Positions 33,691 to 45,085 of a stretch of 64,000 bases of DNA are shown piece by piece. A program made the position numbers and the translations under genes. Below the pieces are notes generated by a model, which saw only the letters and a list, made by a program, of their open reading frames with translations, ran no database searches and had not been told where the DNA came from. Origin of the DNA: Chlorocebus sabaeus (taxonomy: Eukaryota; Chordata; Mammalia; Primates; Cercopithecidae); NCBI RefSeq assembly GCF_047675955.1, contig NC_132929.1:34650421-34714420 (forward strand). The letters are read 5' to 3'. How positions within the stretch are numbered: the stretch's first letter is position 1; every line of letters begins with the position of its first letter.

Positions 33691-34026
33691 AAGAGAGAAA
33701 ATATTAACAATTAAAAACTAAAGGTTAGTCCTCATGTAGGAAATAGCAAAACAAAAACAAAGGAAAACCCCTATTATGTTTTGAAAATAACGGCAAATTC
33801 AGAATAAAGGGTCTCAGAAACAGTGACAACTCAGTAGTAGTGAGCGTATTTAGTGCCCACATCTTGGATACTAAATACCATCATCTACTGTCAACTAGGG
33901 TTCATTAGTGAAATTGCTGATTTAAGGGCTATTGCAGGGGAAGTACAAGGTAAGCCTAGAAAAATTTGTGCCAGATAGCACACAAATTTTCAAAGATCAA
34001 TGAGGTCACACCAAAGGACATAGGAG

Positions 34027-34140
34027 AGCTGGTCATGGCAGCATGTGCCTATAGTCCCAGCTACTCAGGAGGCTGAGGCAGGAGCATCCCTTTAGTCCAG
34101 GAGTCTGAGGCTGCAGTGGCCTATGATTGCACCACAATAA
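34027..34140 (+). mobile_element. Alu fragment
   Basis: GCTGGTCATGGCAGCATGTG through CTATGATTGCACCACAATAA. Confidence 0.82.
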
Positions 34141-34249
34141 AATAGGAAGGGAAGGAGGGACATAGGAATGGGCTTGAAAGGGCTCTGGCTGACTGAATTA
34201 GAGCATTAAAAAGAATAATGATAGTAATAGATTGTAGTGTATAAAAAAA

Positions 34250-35025
34250 AGGATTCATGGGTCCATAATGATACAAAAAATAAAACAGGGGTTCATTTTT
34301 AAAAATCAGAATACCAGCTAATTAAAGTAGAATGGTAGAGTTAGAAACCACTAATTTTCAACCTGTAATGTAATAATTTATTCAAGCAAGGTGCATCAAT
34401 GAATGCAAAAATCACTACATGGAATAATTTTGGGAAACAAGATTCACATGGTCTCAAATTATCATCCCATAGATACTTGTTAATTCTGTAGCAAAACTGC
34501 ACATCTATGATGAAGTGGTCTGGTGGTTTCCACCTTCACCCAGTGATTAAGCTCAGCATTGCCATTGGCAGACAACCTGAGTTGCTGTGCCATGTTGTGC
34601 AGTAAGATGTATACATTATCACCTATTCATGCCCAAAACGTTTGACATGAATTAAATCATGAGGAAATGTGCAAATCCAGAATGTGAGACATTTTAAAAG
34701 GAACTGCCTGGATGCTTAAAAAAAGTCACTGGTGACAGTGTTTCTTATGTGAGAATGGTGTTATGGATAGGTACAAAAATGTACTTTTTAGAATATGCTT
34801 CTGAAATGTTTAGCAGGGATGTGCTGTGATATCTGCAAATTGCTTTCAAATGGCATAGCAAAAATTGTGTGTGAGTATACATATATAGAGAGAGGGAGAG
34901 GAGGAAAATGTGGTGCATGTTCATGATTGATCAGTCTACATGAAGGATATCTAGAGGGTCATTCTTTCAGTTTTTCTGTAGATTTGGAATTTTTTAAAAA
35001 TAAAACATTTGAGGCAAAAATGCCA
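34250..35025 (+). mobile_element. Old L1 (L1M-like) 3' end
   Basis: GGGTCCATAATGATACAAAA, ATCATGAGGAAATGTGCAAA and ATTCTTTCAGTTTTTCTGTA followed by TTTTTTAAAAATAAAACATT follow the order of an old L1 3' UTR ending at its poly(A) signal. Confidence 0.65.
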
Positions 35026-35201
35026 CTGATACATGGTACCAATGGCTCATTTTTAGTCACCTTACTCTTAAATGTGCTTTGCTGTCCCAGTTTTCTGAGA
35101 ATTGATTTCAAAATTCTAGAAATTGTGCATTATTTCAGTTTTTACTCTTGCTTCCTCTTTTTTCCCTTCAAAGTATTTTAGGATTAAGATTAAATTGTGT
35201 A

Positions 35202-35645
35202 CACTGGGCAGTGGCTCATGCCTGTAATCCCAGCACTTTGGGAGGCTGAGGCAGGTGGATGACTTAAGGCCAGGACTTTGAGACCAGCCTAGCCAACATG
35301 GTGAAACTCTGTCTCTACTAAAAATACAAACTAAACTAAAAATACAAAAATTAGCTGGGTGTGGTGGCACATGCCTGTAGTCTCAGCTACTTGGAAGGCT
35401 GAGACACAAGAATTATCTAAACCCGGAAGGTAGAGGTTGCAGTGAGCCGAGATTGCGCCACTGCACTCCAGCCTGGGTGACAGAACCCAGGCATGGTGGC
35501 GCACGCCTATAGTTTCAGCTACTAGGGAGATTGAGGTAGGAGGATCACTTAAGCCCAGGATATCAAGGCTGCAGTGAGTTCTGATAGTGCCACTGCACTC
35601 CAGCCTGGGCAACAGAGTTGAGACCCGGTCTTCAAAGAAAAAGAT
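35202..35645 (+). mobile_element. Alu with an extra right arm (about 440 bp)
   Basis: A full Alu runs to CAGCCTGGGTGACAGAACC (about 35487). A second right-arm-like unit, AGGCATGGTGGCGCACGCCT through GAGACCCGGTCTTCAAAGAA, then follows with no A run between them. Confidence 0.85.
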
Positions 35646-35748
35646 TAAATTGTGGTTTAATTTGCCAATTATACCATGCATATGAAAAAAATGTAATTTT
35701 GCTTTTAGAATTTTTGTCACAGAATTCTTAAAGTCAGTTGACATACCT

Positions 35749-36028
35749 TTTTTTTTTTTTTGAGAGGGAGTCTTTCTCTGTTCCCCAGGCTGAAGTGCAG
35801 TGGTGCGATCTTGGTTCACTGCAGCCTCTGCCTCCTGGGTTCTAGCAATTCTGCCTCAGCCTCCTGGGTAGCTGGGATTACAGGCATGTGCCACCACGCC
35901 TGGCTGATTTTTGTATTTTTAGTAGAGACGGGGTTTCACCATGTTGGTCAGGCTGGCCTCGAACTCCTGACCTCAGGTGATCCGCCCAAAGTGTTGGGAT
36001 TACAGGCGTGAGCCACCGTGCCTAATCT
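35749..36028 (-). mobile_element. Alu, complete
   Basis: T run, GAGAGGGAGTCTTTCTCTGT through GAGCCACCGTGCC. Opposite in orientation to the Alu 104 bases upstream. Confidence 0.92.
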
Positions 36029-36334
36029 TTTTTTCCTTTTTTTTTTTTTTTTTAAAAGACATGGGCTCACTCTGTTGCCCAGGCTGGAGTGCAGTGGCCT
36101 TAATAGCTCATTACACCTCAAACTTCTGGGCTCAAGCAATCCTTCCTTCTCAGCTCCTCAAGTAACTGGGACTACAGGTGGACACCACCATCCTTGGCTA
36201 ATTTTTTCATTTTTCATAGATACAGGGTCTCCCAATGTTACACAAACTGGTCTGAAATTCTTAAACTCAAGCAATCTTCTTGCCTTGGCCTCCGAAAGTG
36301 CTGGAATTGTAGACATGAGCCACTGGGCCCTGCC
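36029..36334 (-). mobile_element. Alu, complete, older
   Basis: Long T run, AAGACATGGGCTCACTCTGT through GAGCCACTGGGCCCTGCC, directly joined to the previous Alu. Confidence 0.9.
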
Positions 36335-37045
36335 AATTTATGTATCTTCTTACATGATAAATCCTACTATCAATGGACAGCTGTTCTTTTGCTTGTATTT
36401 TGCTCTTTGGGAGGCTAGGTCACAAGACTTCTTATGGTGTTGTCTGAGTTCTCTCTGTTCTCTGGTGCTTAATTACACAGGGTTCAACAAGAGAATTGTA
36501 GGTAGTCCTACCTAGTTCTTCTGGATTTGATGGATTGGTGCTTTTTTAGCACAGTTTATTTCTTATTTCTGAATATCTTTCCCTGACTGACAGTATGTCT
36601 GTTTGGGTTCTTGAGCTCATAACAGAGACAGCTGGGGAGGGCTTTGACGCAGGGTTGTGTGAGATGTGGCCAGCACTGTAAAGGGACACTTTGTTTTAAG
36701 TGTCTCCTTTTTCATCCCCTTTCAGTGTTGTCACTTGAAGGACTCCTACCGGTGCAACCTCTTTAAAAGATCCTATGGGACCTTTGGCACTTGATTTAGC
36801 TAAGAGCTTCACAATGTCTTCATTTAGTCTGGTCTCAGGGCCAGAATCATCTTGCATTTACCAGCTGCTTTAGTGTTGCTGGTACTGTGGGAGTGCTTAG
36901 GACTTTGATTGAATTTCCAGAAGGTAAGAATATTTTTGTACGGCTTTTACATAAGTAATGTCATCATGTATGAGATGTGTTCTTCTAAAGAAGCAGAAGT
37001 TTTCTCTTTCCCCTCAGTCATGTGTGTCTGCTTCTTGTGTTTCAG
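36335..37045. other. CCNB2 intron 7, 3' part
   Basis: Unique sequence leading to the exon 8 acceptor. No other exon is visible. Confidence 0.6.
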
Positions 37046-37156
37046 AACTTAAAGCAGCAGTATTACACAGGATACACAGAGAATGAAGTTTTGGAAGTCA
37101 TGCAGCACATGGCCAAGAATGTGGTGAAAGTAAACGAAAACTTAACTAAATTCATC
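37046..37156 (+). CDS. CCNB2: CCNB2 exon 8 (cyclin box 2)
   Basis: The acceptor CTTGTGTTTCAG ends at 37045 and the donor GTAAGT starts at 37157. The 37 codons (residues 326-362) start NLKQQYYTGYTENEVLEVMQ and end NENLTKFI. The exon follows a 6-kb intron crowded with Alus. Confidence 0.96.
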
Positions 37157-38250
37157 GTAAGTACTATTGTTTCTTAAGCTGTGGAATGCTTTAGGTTCTG
37201 GGTTTTGTGTATATGTGGGGTGTGTGTGTGTGTGCTGTCATGTAAATATATTAATAACGTGAGAGTTTTAGCACAAATCCTTTATCCTTTATATTTTTCT
37301 GATATAGTATGGTGTGGAGCATACGGATAAACTCTGAGAGCAAACTTTCTTTGAAACAAAGTCGATAGGCTAGCCATGTCTAGGCCCAGTTCCTAGTCAG
37401 CCAGCCAGTTACTCAATGTGTTGAATTACTCTGTGCTCATACCAGTGTCCTGGGGAGGGCACTTTGCAAGCAGAGAAGGCTGCTCTGCATGGGATTGGGA
37501 AGAGAGAGGGCCCACTTCAAATGGCAGTGTGGAAGTAGGATTCAGGTGATGTTACTCAGAGCCTTTGTCCAGGATCTTTTGAGGCAATGATGGAAAAACA
37601 CCTAATTAGCAAGCATGGTTAAGAGGGAAGACACCTATTCAGGGGGCATCCTGAGGGCGTGGTGTCTATCTCTGCATGGCCCACCTATGAGGAGGAACCA
37701 GAGGAGACTTAGTGCTGTCCTTGTGTGACACCAAACAGAGCTCACCAAGTGTGTTGTGGCAAAGAGCAAGGCATTTGAACGTCAGAAGAGTCTCAAGTGT
37801 CCTCACAACATGATTTGCTTCATGGTAGCGTACTGTGTGTTCAGTCCTGAGAGGACTGTCTGGGATTTGTTAAGTGCGAGTTGCCACCCTCTTTGATTGT
37901 CGGCTGTTCCTGCCAGGTCTGGTGAACCTGTTATGTCTGATGGCACTTAGGTGTCATAAACACAGCTCCCCCTCCCATCCCTCTGGTAGCCTATGAGAGG
38001 AAGCCTACTACTTGGACCTTGAAATCATTTGTTCTGATCGCCTGTGCTACCAGCTGGGTTTTATTCATTAATGGGGATGGAAGGAAATGGTCAGGCACAT
38101 GTGATGAGCCCAGAGCTTTCACTGGCTTCAGCAATTGGGCATCGTCATTGTGATGGTGATTGTGGCCCGGACCTTTGAAAGTTGTGAATTAGACTAGGAA
38201 TAAGGTACCAGTAGGGGTTCCTGACATGTGCTTAATCACAAATTCTGCAG
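37157..38250. other. CCNB2 intron 8
   Basis: Unique, Alu-free intron with a short (GT)n at about 37220-37234. Nothing further recognised. Confidence 0.65.
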
Positions 38251-38361
38251 GCCATCAAGAATAAGTATGCAAGCAGCAAACTCCTGAAGATCAGCACGAT
38301 CCCTCAGCTGAACTCAAAAGCCGTCAAAGATCTTGCCTCCCCACTGATGGGAAGGTCCTAG
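38251..38361 (+). CDS. CCNB2: CCNB2 exon 9 and stop
   Basis: The acceptor AAATTCTGCAG ends at 38250. It reads AIKNKYASSKLLKISTIPQL and onward to SPLMGRS, with TAG at 38359-38361. The 36 codons close the protein at residue 398. Thr and Met (STIP, PLMG) replace the Met and Ile I recall in human. Confidence 0.97.
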   Translation, partial: AIKNKYASSKLLKISTIPQLNSKAVKDLASPLMGRS

Positions 38362-38525
38362 GCTGCCATCGCCCCTGGGGATGTGTGCTTCATTGTACCC
38401 TTTTTCTTACTGGTTTAGAACTCTTGATTTTGTACATAGTCCTCTGGTCTATCTTATGAAACCTCTTCTCAGACCAATTTTCTAAATATATATTGAGGAA
38501 AAATAAAGCGATTGGTTTTTCTTAA
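38362..38525 (+). other. CCNB2: CCNB2 3' UTR with poly(A) signal
   Basis: A short 3' UTR of about 160 bases follows the stop. AATAAA lies at 38502-38507 and T/G-rich sequence (GATTGGTTTTTC) follows it. Cleavage near 38525 is inferred. Confidence 0.85.
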
Positions 38526-39044
38526 GGTATCCCATGTGTATTTATTTGCGTATTCTGTACTGAAGAAATCAGTGAAAGCTTGCCTTGACTAATTTCTTTT
38601 TAAGCTATTATGAATAGCATGTAAATTATTGCCATTATGGCTTGGGCAAGACCTTTCTACCATTTTCTCAAACGGAAAAACTAGAACTTGGCCTCAGTGA
38701 ACACTAAACCTATTCCTAAGCTTCTTGAATACAAATAAGTCTATTATGAAAATTTAAAATGGAAAGATAACCATGACACTTTCCTTTCTAGAAGCTAGTC
38801 AGCTGCTCTCTCATTCCTGCATTGGAACGCCTGGCCCAGAGCAACCCTTGTAATGGGTCCCTCTCTCAAAGGCATGGTTGAGACCAGAGAGAGCCATCCC
38901 ATGGGTCACAGCTGGAGAAAATGGGCCTGTGGCATCCTCTTCAAGTTGAAGCTTGGGATGCATTTTCTCGTTGTGCAGCTTCAGGCACATTATGGGCTAA
39001 ATGGCTTTGTATTTTTTTGTTTGGTTGGTTTTTAATGGGCATTG

Positions 39045-39047
<3 letters not shown>
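38526..39047. other. Unique sequence downstream of CCNB2
   Basis: Non-repetitive sequence lies between the CCNB2 poly(A) site and the L1 insertion. I see no exon or RNA gene in it. Confidence 0.6.
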
Positions 39048-39091
<44 letters not shown>

Positions 39092-39419
39092 TTCTGGGAT
39101 ACATGTGCAGAACATGCAGGTTTGTTACATAAGTATCCATGTGCCATGGTGGTTTGCTGCACCCATCAACCCGTCATCTACATTAGGTATTTCTCCTAAT
39201 GCTCTCTCTCCCCTAGTCCCCCACCCCGATAGGCCCCCAGCAGGGGTTTTCCCCTCTGTGTGTCCATGTGTTCTCATTGTTCAACTCCCACTTATGAGTG
39301 AGAACATGCAGTGTTTGGTTTTCTGTTCCTGTGTTAGTTTGCTGAGAATGATGGTTTCCAGCTTCATCCATGTCCCTGCAAAGGACATGAACTCATCCTT
39401 CTTTATGGCTGCATAGTAT

Positions 39420-42400
39420 TCCATGTATATGTACCGCATTTTCTTTATCTAGTCTATCATTGATGGGCATTTGGGTTGGTTCCAAGTCCATGCTATTGTG
39501 AACAGTGCCACAATAAATATATGTGTGCGTGTGTCTTTATAGTAGAATGATTTATAATTCTTTGGGTATACACCCAGTAATGGGATGGCTGGGTCAAATG
39601 GTATTTCTAGTTCTAGATCCTTGAGGAATCGCCACACTGTCTTCCACAATGGTTGAACTAATTTACACTCCTAGCAACAGTGTAAAAGCATTCCTATTTC
39701 TCCACATCCTCTCCAGCATCTGTTGTTCCCTGACTTTTTAATGATCGCTATTCTAACTGGCATGAGATGGTATCTCATTGTGGTTTTGATTTGCATGTCT
39801 CTGATGACCAGTGATGATGAGCATTTTTTCATGTTTGTTGACTGCAAAAATGTCTTCTTTTGAGAAGTGTCTGTTCATATCCTTCACCCACTTTTTGATG
39901 GTGGTGTTTTTTTCTTGTAAATTTGTTTAAGTTCTTTGTAGACTCTGGATATTAGCCCTGTGTCAGATGGAGCTTTTGCTGTGCAGAAGCTCTTTAGTCA
40001 TGAAGTCTTTGCCCATGCCTATGTCCTGAATGGTATTGCCTAGGTTTTCTTCTAGGGTTTTTATGGTTAGGTCTTACATTTAAGTCTTTAATCCATCTTG
40101 AGTTAATTTTTGTATAAGGTGTAAGGAAGGGATCCAGTTTCAGCTTTCTGCATACGGCTAGCCAGTTTTCCCAACACCATTTATTAAATAGGGAATCCTT
40201 TCCCCATTTCTTGTTGTTGTCAGGTTTGTTAAAGATCAGATGGTTGTAGATGTTTGCTGTTATTTCTGAAGCTTCTGTTCTGTTCCATTGGTCTATATGT
40301 CTGTTTTGGTACCAGTACCATGCTGTTTTGGTTACTGCTTTGTAGTAGAGTTTGAAGTCAGGTAGCATGTTGCCTCCAGCTTTGTTCTGTTTGCTTAGGA
40401 TTGTCTTGGCAATGCGGGCTCTTTTTTGGTTCCGTATAGAAACTTAAAGTAGTTTTTTCCAATTCTGTGAAGAAAGTCAGTGGTAGCTTGATGGGGATAG
40501 CACTGAATCTATAAATTACTTTGAGTAGTATGGCCATTTTCATGCTATCAATTCTTCCTGTCCATGAGTATGGAATGTTTTTCCATTTGTTTCTATCCTC
40601 TCTTATTTCCTTGAGCAGTGGTTTATAGTTCTCCTTGAAGAGGTCCTTCACATTTCTTGTAAATTGTATTCATAGGTATTTTATTCTCTTTGTAGGAATT
40701 GTGAATGTGAGTTCACTCATGATTTGGCTCTCTGTCTGTTATTGGTATATAGGAGTGCTAGTGATTTTTGCACATTGATTTTGTATCCTGAGACTTTGCT
40801 GAAGTTGCTAATCAGCTTAGGGAGATTCTGGGCTGAGACGATGGGGTTTTCTAAATATACAATCATGTCATCTGCAAACAGACAACGTGACTTCCTCTTT
40901 TCCTAATTGAATACCCTTTATTTCTTTCTCTTGTCTGATTGGCCTGGCCAGAACTTCCAATACTGTGTTGAATAAGAGTGGTGAGAGAAGGCATCCTTGT
41001 CTTGTGCCAGTTTTCAAAGGGAATGTTTCCAGTTTTTGCCTATTCAGTATGCTATTGGCTGTGGGTTTGTCATAAATAGCTCCTGTTATTTTGAGATGCA
41101 TTCCATCAATACCTAGTTTATTCAGAGTTTTTAGCATGAAGGGGTGTTGAATTTTGTCGTATGCCTTTTCTGCATCAATTAAGACAATCGTGGTTTTTGT
41201 CATTGGTTCTGTTTATGTGATTATGTTTATCGATTTGCATATATTGAACCAGCTCTGTATCCAGGGATGAAGCTGACTTGATCATGGTGGATACGCTTTT
41301 TGATGTGCTGCTGGATTCAGTTTGCCAGTATTTTATTGAGGATTTTTGCATCGATGTTCATCAGGGATATTGGCCTAAAATGTTCTTTTTCTGTTGTGTC
41401 TGTGTCAGGTTTTGGCATCAGGATGATAATGGCCTCATAAAATGAGTTAGGGAGGATTCCCTTTTTCTGTTGTTTGGAATAGTTTCAGAAGGAATGGTAC
41501 CAGCTCCTCTTTGTACCTCTGGTAGAATTTGGCTGTGAATACGCCTGGTCCTGGAATTTTTTTGTTTGGTAGGCTATTACTCCCTCAATTTAAGAACTTT
41601 TTATTGGTCTATTCAGGGATTTGACTTCTTCCTGGTTTAGTCTCAGGAGGTTTAGTATGTGTCCAGGAATTTAAACATTTCTTCTAGATTTTCTAGTTTA
41701 TTTGTGTAGAGGTGTTTATAGTATTCTCTGACAGTAGTTTGTATTTCTGTGCGATCGGTGGTGATATCCCCTATATCATTTTTTATTGTGTCTATTTGAT
41801 CCTTCTCTCTTTTCTTTCTCACTAGTCTGGCTAGTGGTCTATCAATTTGGTTGATCTTTTCAAAAAACCAGATCCTGGATTCACGGATTTTTTTTTTTTT
41901 TTTTTTGAGGCGGAGTTTCGCTCTGTCACCCAGGCTGGAGTGCAGTGGCCGGATCTCAGCTCACTGCAAGCTCCGCCTCCCAGGTTCACGCCATTCTCCT
42001 GCCTCAGCCTCCCGAGTAGCTGGGACTACAGGCGCCCACCACCTCGCCCGGCTAGATTTTTGTATTTTTTAGTAGAGACGGGGTTTCACCGGGTTAGCCA
42101 GGATGGTCTTGATCTCCTGACCTCGTGATCCGCCCGTCTCGGCCTCCCAAAGTGCTGGGATTACAGGCTTGAGCCACCGCGCCCGGCCTCACGGATTTTT
42201 TTGAAGGGTTTTTTGTGTCTCTGTCTCCTTCTGTTTTGCTGTGATCTTAGTTATTTCTTGTCTTCTGCTAGCTTTTGAATATATTTGCTGTTGCTTCTCT
42301 AGTTCTTTTAATTGTGATGTTATAGTGTCAATTTTTGATCATTCCTGCTTTCACTTGTGGGCATTTAGTGCTATACATTTCCATCTACACACTGCTTTAA

Positions 42401-43230
42401 ATGTGTCCCAGAGATTTGGGTGCTTTGTGTCTTTGTTCACATTGGTTTCAAAGAACATCTTTATTTCTGCCTTCATTTTGTTAGTTACCCAGTAGTTATT
42501 CAGGAGCAGGTTGTTCAGTTTCCATATAGTTGAGCAGTTTTGAGTGAGTTCTTAATCCTGAGTTCTAATCTGATTGCACTGTAGTCTGAGAGACCGTTAA
42601 TGATTTCCGTTCTTTTGCATTTGCTGAGGAGTGTTTTACTTCGAATTATGTGGTGAATTTTAGAATAAGTGTGATGTGGTGCTGAGAAGAATGTATATTC
42701 TGTTGATTTGGGGTGGAAAGTTCTGTAGATGACTGGTAGGTCTGCTTGGTCCAGAGCCGAGTTCAAGTCCGGGATGTCCTTGTTAATTTTCTGTCTCATT
42801 GATCTGTCCAGTGTTGACAGTGGGGTGCTGAAGTCTCCCACTATTATTGTGTGGGAGTCTAAGTCTCTTTGTAGGTCTCTGAGAACTTGCTTTATGAATC
42901 TGGGTGCTCCTGTATTGGGTGCATATATATTTAGGATGGTTAGTTCTTCTTGTTGAATTGATCCCTTTACCATTATGTAATGCCCATCTTTGTCTCTTTT
43001 GATCTTTGTTGGTTTGAAGTCTGTTTTATCAGAGACTAGGATTGCAACCCCTGCTTTTTTTTTTTTTTTTTGCTTTCCATTTGCTTCGTAAGTATTTCTC
43101 CATCCCTTTATTTTGAGCCTATGTGTGTCTTTGCATGTGAGATGGGTCTCTTGAATACAGCATACTGATGGGTCTTAACTCTTTATCCACTTTGCCAGTC
43201 TGTGTCTTTTAATTGGGGCATTTAGCCCGT
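39420..43230 (-). pseudogene. L1 ORF2 remnant (endonuclease and reverse transcriptase), broken
   Basis: On the minus strand, 42515-42973 encodes an endonuclease piece (LTILNIYAPNTGAP, later IIVGDFSTPLSTLDRS). Further on, 40868-41203 encodes a reverse-transcriptase piece (VLIDAEKAYDKIQHPF, later GTRQGCLLSPLLFNTVLEVL). The catalytic LFADDMI is still encoded at about 40861-40881 but in another frame, so a frameshift lies just before the active site. The pieces 40358-40651 and 39994-40368 cover the C-terminal half. An Alu at 41890-42189 splits the frame. The protein cannot be made. Confidence 0.88.
41890..42189 (-). mobile_element. Young Alu (AluYR-like) inside the L1
   Basis: TCACGGATTTTT flanks both ends as a target-site duplication. 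The body has GTGGCCGGATCTCAG, CACCTCGCCCGGCTAG, CACCGGGTTAGCCAGG and ends GGCTTGAGCCACCGCGCCCG GCC. Confidence 0.95.
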
Positions 43231-43275
43231 TTACATTTAAGATTAATATTGTTAAGTGTGAACTTGATTCTGTCA

Positions 43276-44350
43276 TTATGATGCTATTTTGTCCATTAGT
43301 TGATGAAGTTTCTTCATAGCATTGATGGTCTTTACAATTTGATGTTTTTGCAGTGACTGGTACCAGTTGTTCCTTTTCATGTTTAGTGCTTCCTTCAGTA
43401 GCTCCTGTAAGGCAGGCCTGGTGATGACACAATCTCTCAGTATTTGCTTGTCTGTAAAGGATTTTATTTCTCCTTTGCTTATGAAGCTTAGTTTGGCTGG
43501 ATATGAAATTCTGGGTTGAAAATTCTTTTCTTTAAGAATGTTGAATATTGGCCCCCACTCTCTTCTGGCTTGTAGGGTTTCTGCCAAGAGACCCGCTGTT
43601 AGTCTGGTGGGCTTCCCTTTGTGGGTAACGCAACCTTTCTGTCTGGCTGCCCTTAACGTTTTTTCCTTCATTTCAACCTTGGTGAATCTGATGATTATGT
43701 GTCTTGGGGTTGCTCTTCTTGAGGAATATCTTGGTGATGTTCTCTATATTTCCTGAATTTGAATGTTGTCCTGCCTTGCTAGGTTGGGAAGTTCTTCTGG
43801 ATAATATCCTGAAGAGTGTTTTCCAACTTGGTTCCATTCTCCTTGTCACTTTCAGGTACACCAATCAAATGTATATTTGGTCTTTTCGCATAGTCCCATA
43901 TTTCTTGGAGGCTATGTTGGTTTCTTTTTACTCTTTTTTCCTCTAATCTTGTCTTCTTGCTTTATTTCATTGAGTTGATCTTCAATCTCTGCTATCCTTT
44001 ATTCTGCTTGATCGATTCAGCTACTGATATTTGTGTATGCTTCACAAAGTTCTCGTGCTGTGCTTTTCCAGCTCCATCAGATCATTTATGTTCTTCTCTA
44101 AACTGGTTATTCTGGTTAGCGATTTGTCTAACCTTTTTTCAAGGCTCTTAAGCTTCCTTGCACTGGGTTAGCACATGCTTCTTCAGCTCGGAGGAGTTCG
44201 TTATTACCCATCTTCTTAAGCCTGCTTTTGTCAGTTGTCAAACTCATTCTCCATCCAGTTTTGTTCCCTTACTGGTGAGGAGTTGTGATCCTTTGGAGGA
44301 GAAGAGGCATTCTGTTTTTTGGAGTTTTCAGCCTTTTTGTGCTGGTTTCT
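43276..44350 (-). pseudogene. L1 ORF1 remnant, broken
   Basis: The minus-strand frame 43276-43671 encodes the ORF1p C-terminal domain (RLTAGLLAETLQARREWGPI and later RPALQELLKEALNMKRNN). The N-terminal and coiled-coil part (43673-44350) is recognisable only in short shifted pieces such as VYLKVTRRMEPS. ORF1p is the RNA-binding trimer of L1; this copy is dead. Confidence 0.82.
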
Positions 44351-45085
44351 CCCCATCTTTGTGGATTTATCTATCTTTGGTCTTTGATGCTGGTGACCTT
44401 CGGATGGGGTTTCTGAGTAGACGTCCTTTTTGTTGATGTTGCTACTATTCCTTTCTATTAGTTAGTTTTCCTTGTAACAGGCCCCTTTTCTGCAGGTGTG
44501 CTGGAGTCTGCTGGAGGTCCACTCCAGACCCTCTTTGCCTGGGTATCACCAGCAGAGGCTGCAGAATAGCAAAGATTGCTGCCTGTTCCTTCCTCTGGAA
44601 GCTTCCTCCCAGAGGGGTACCCATCAGATGCCAGCCAGAGCTCTCCTGTATAAGGTGTCTGTTGGCCCCTACTGGGAGGTGTCTCCCAGTCAGGATACAC
44701 GGGGGTCAGGGACCCACTTGAGGCAGCCTGTTCCGTAGCAGAGCTTGAACACTGTGCTGGGAGATCTGCTGCTCTCTTCAGAGCTGTCAGGCAGGGACGT
44801 TTAAGTCTGCTGAAGCTGTGCCCACAGCCTCCCCTTCCCCCAGGTGCTCTGTCCCAGGGTGATGGGGGTTTTATGTATAAGTCCCTGACTGGGGCTGCTG
44901 CCTTATCTTCAAAGATGCCCTGCCCAGGGAGGAGGAAATCTACAGAGGCAGTATGGCTGCAGCAGCCTTGTTGAGCTGCAGTGGATTCCGCCCAGTTTTA
45001 ACTTCTTGGCAGCTTTGTTTACACTGAGTGTAAAACCGCCTATTCAAGCCTCAGCAATGGCAGGCACCCCTCCCCCAACCAAGTA

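Larger units (their letters stand above)
18930..38525 (+). other. CCNB2: CCNB2 gene (cyclin B2), complete
   Basis: Nine coding exons, all with GT-AG introns and all joined in phase 0, give an unbroken protein of 398 residues, the length I recall for human cyclin B2. Cyclin B2 binds and activates CDK1 at G2/M and is mostly Golgi/cytoplasmic. The parts are a D-box at residues 32-40 (R-T-V-L-E-E-I-G-N) for APC/C destruction, the MRAIL motif within 165-172 (MRAILVDW) on the CDK/substrate face, ASKYEE at 219-224, and two cyclin boxes across about 140-385. Introns lie at 19078-21095, 21225-21329, 21444-28118, 28290-28392, 28552-30390, 30628-30930, 31072-37045 and 37157-38250. All frames are intact, so the gene looks functional. 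Confidence 0.97.

Noticed and set aside
35331..35819. 162-codon and similar open frames with SPRLECSGAISAHCNL-like peptides
   Set aside because: These peptides are translations of antisense Alu sequence and recur dozens of times across the window.
41203..42973. Active L1
   Set aside because: ORF1 and ORF2 are both broken by stops and frameshifts, an Alu splits ORF2, and the 5' end is inverted.
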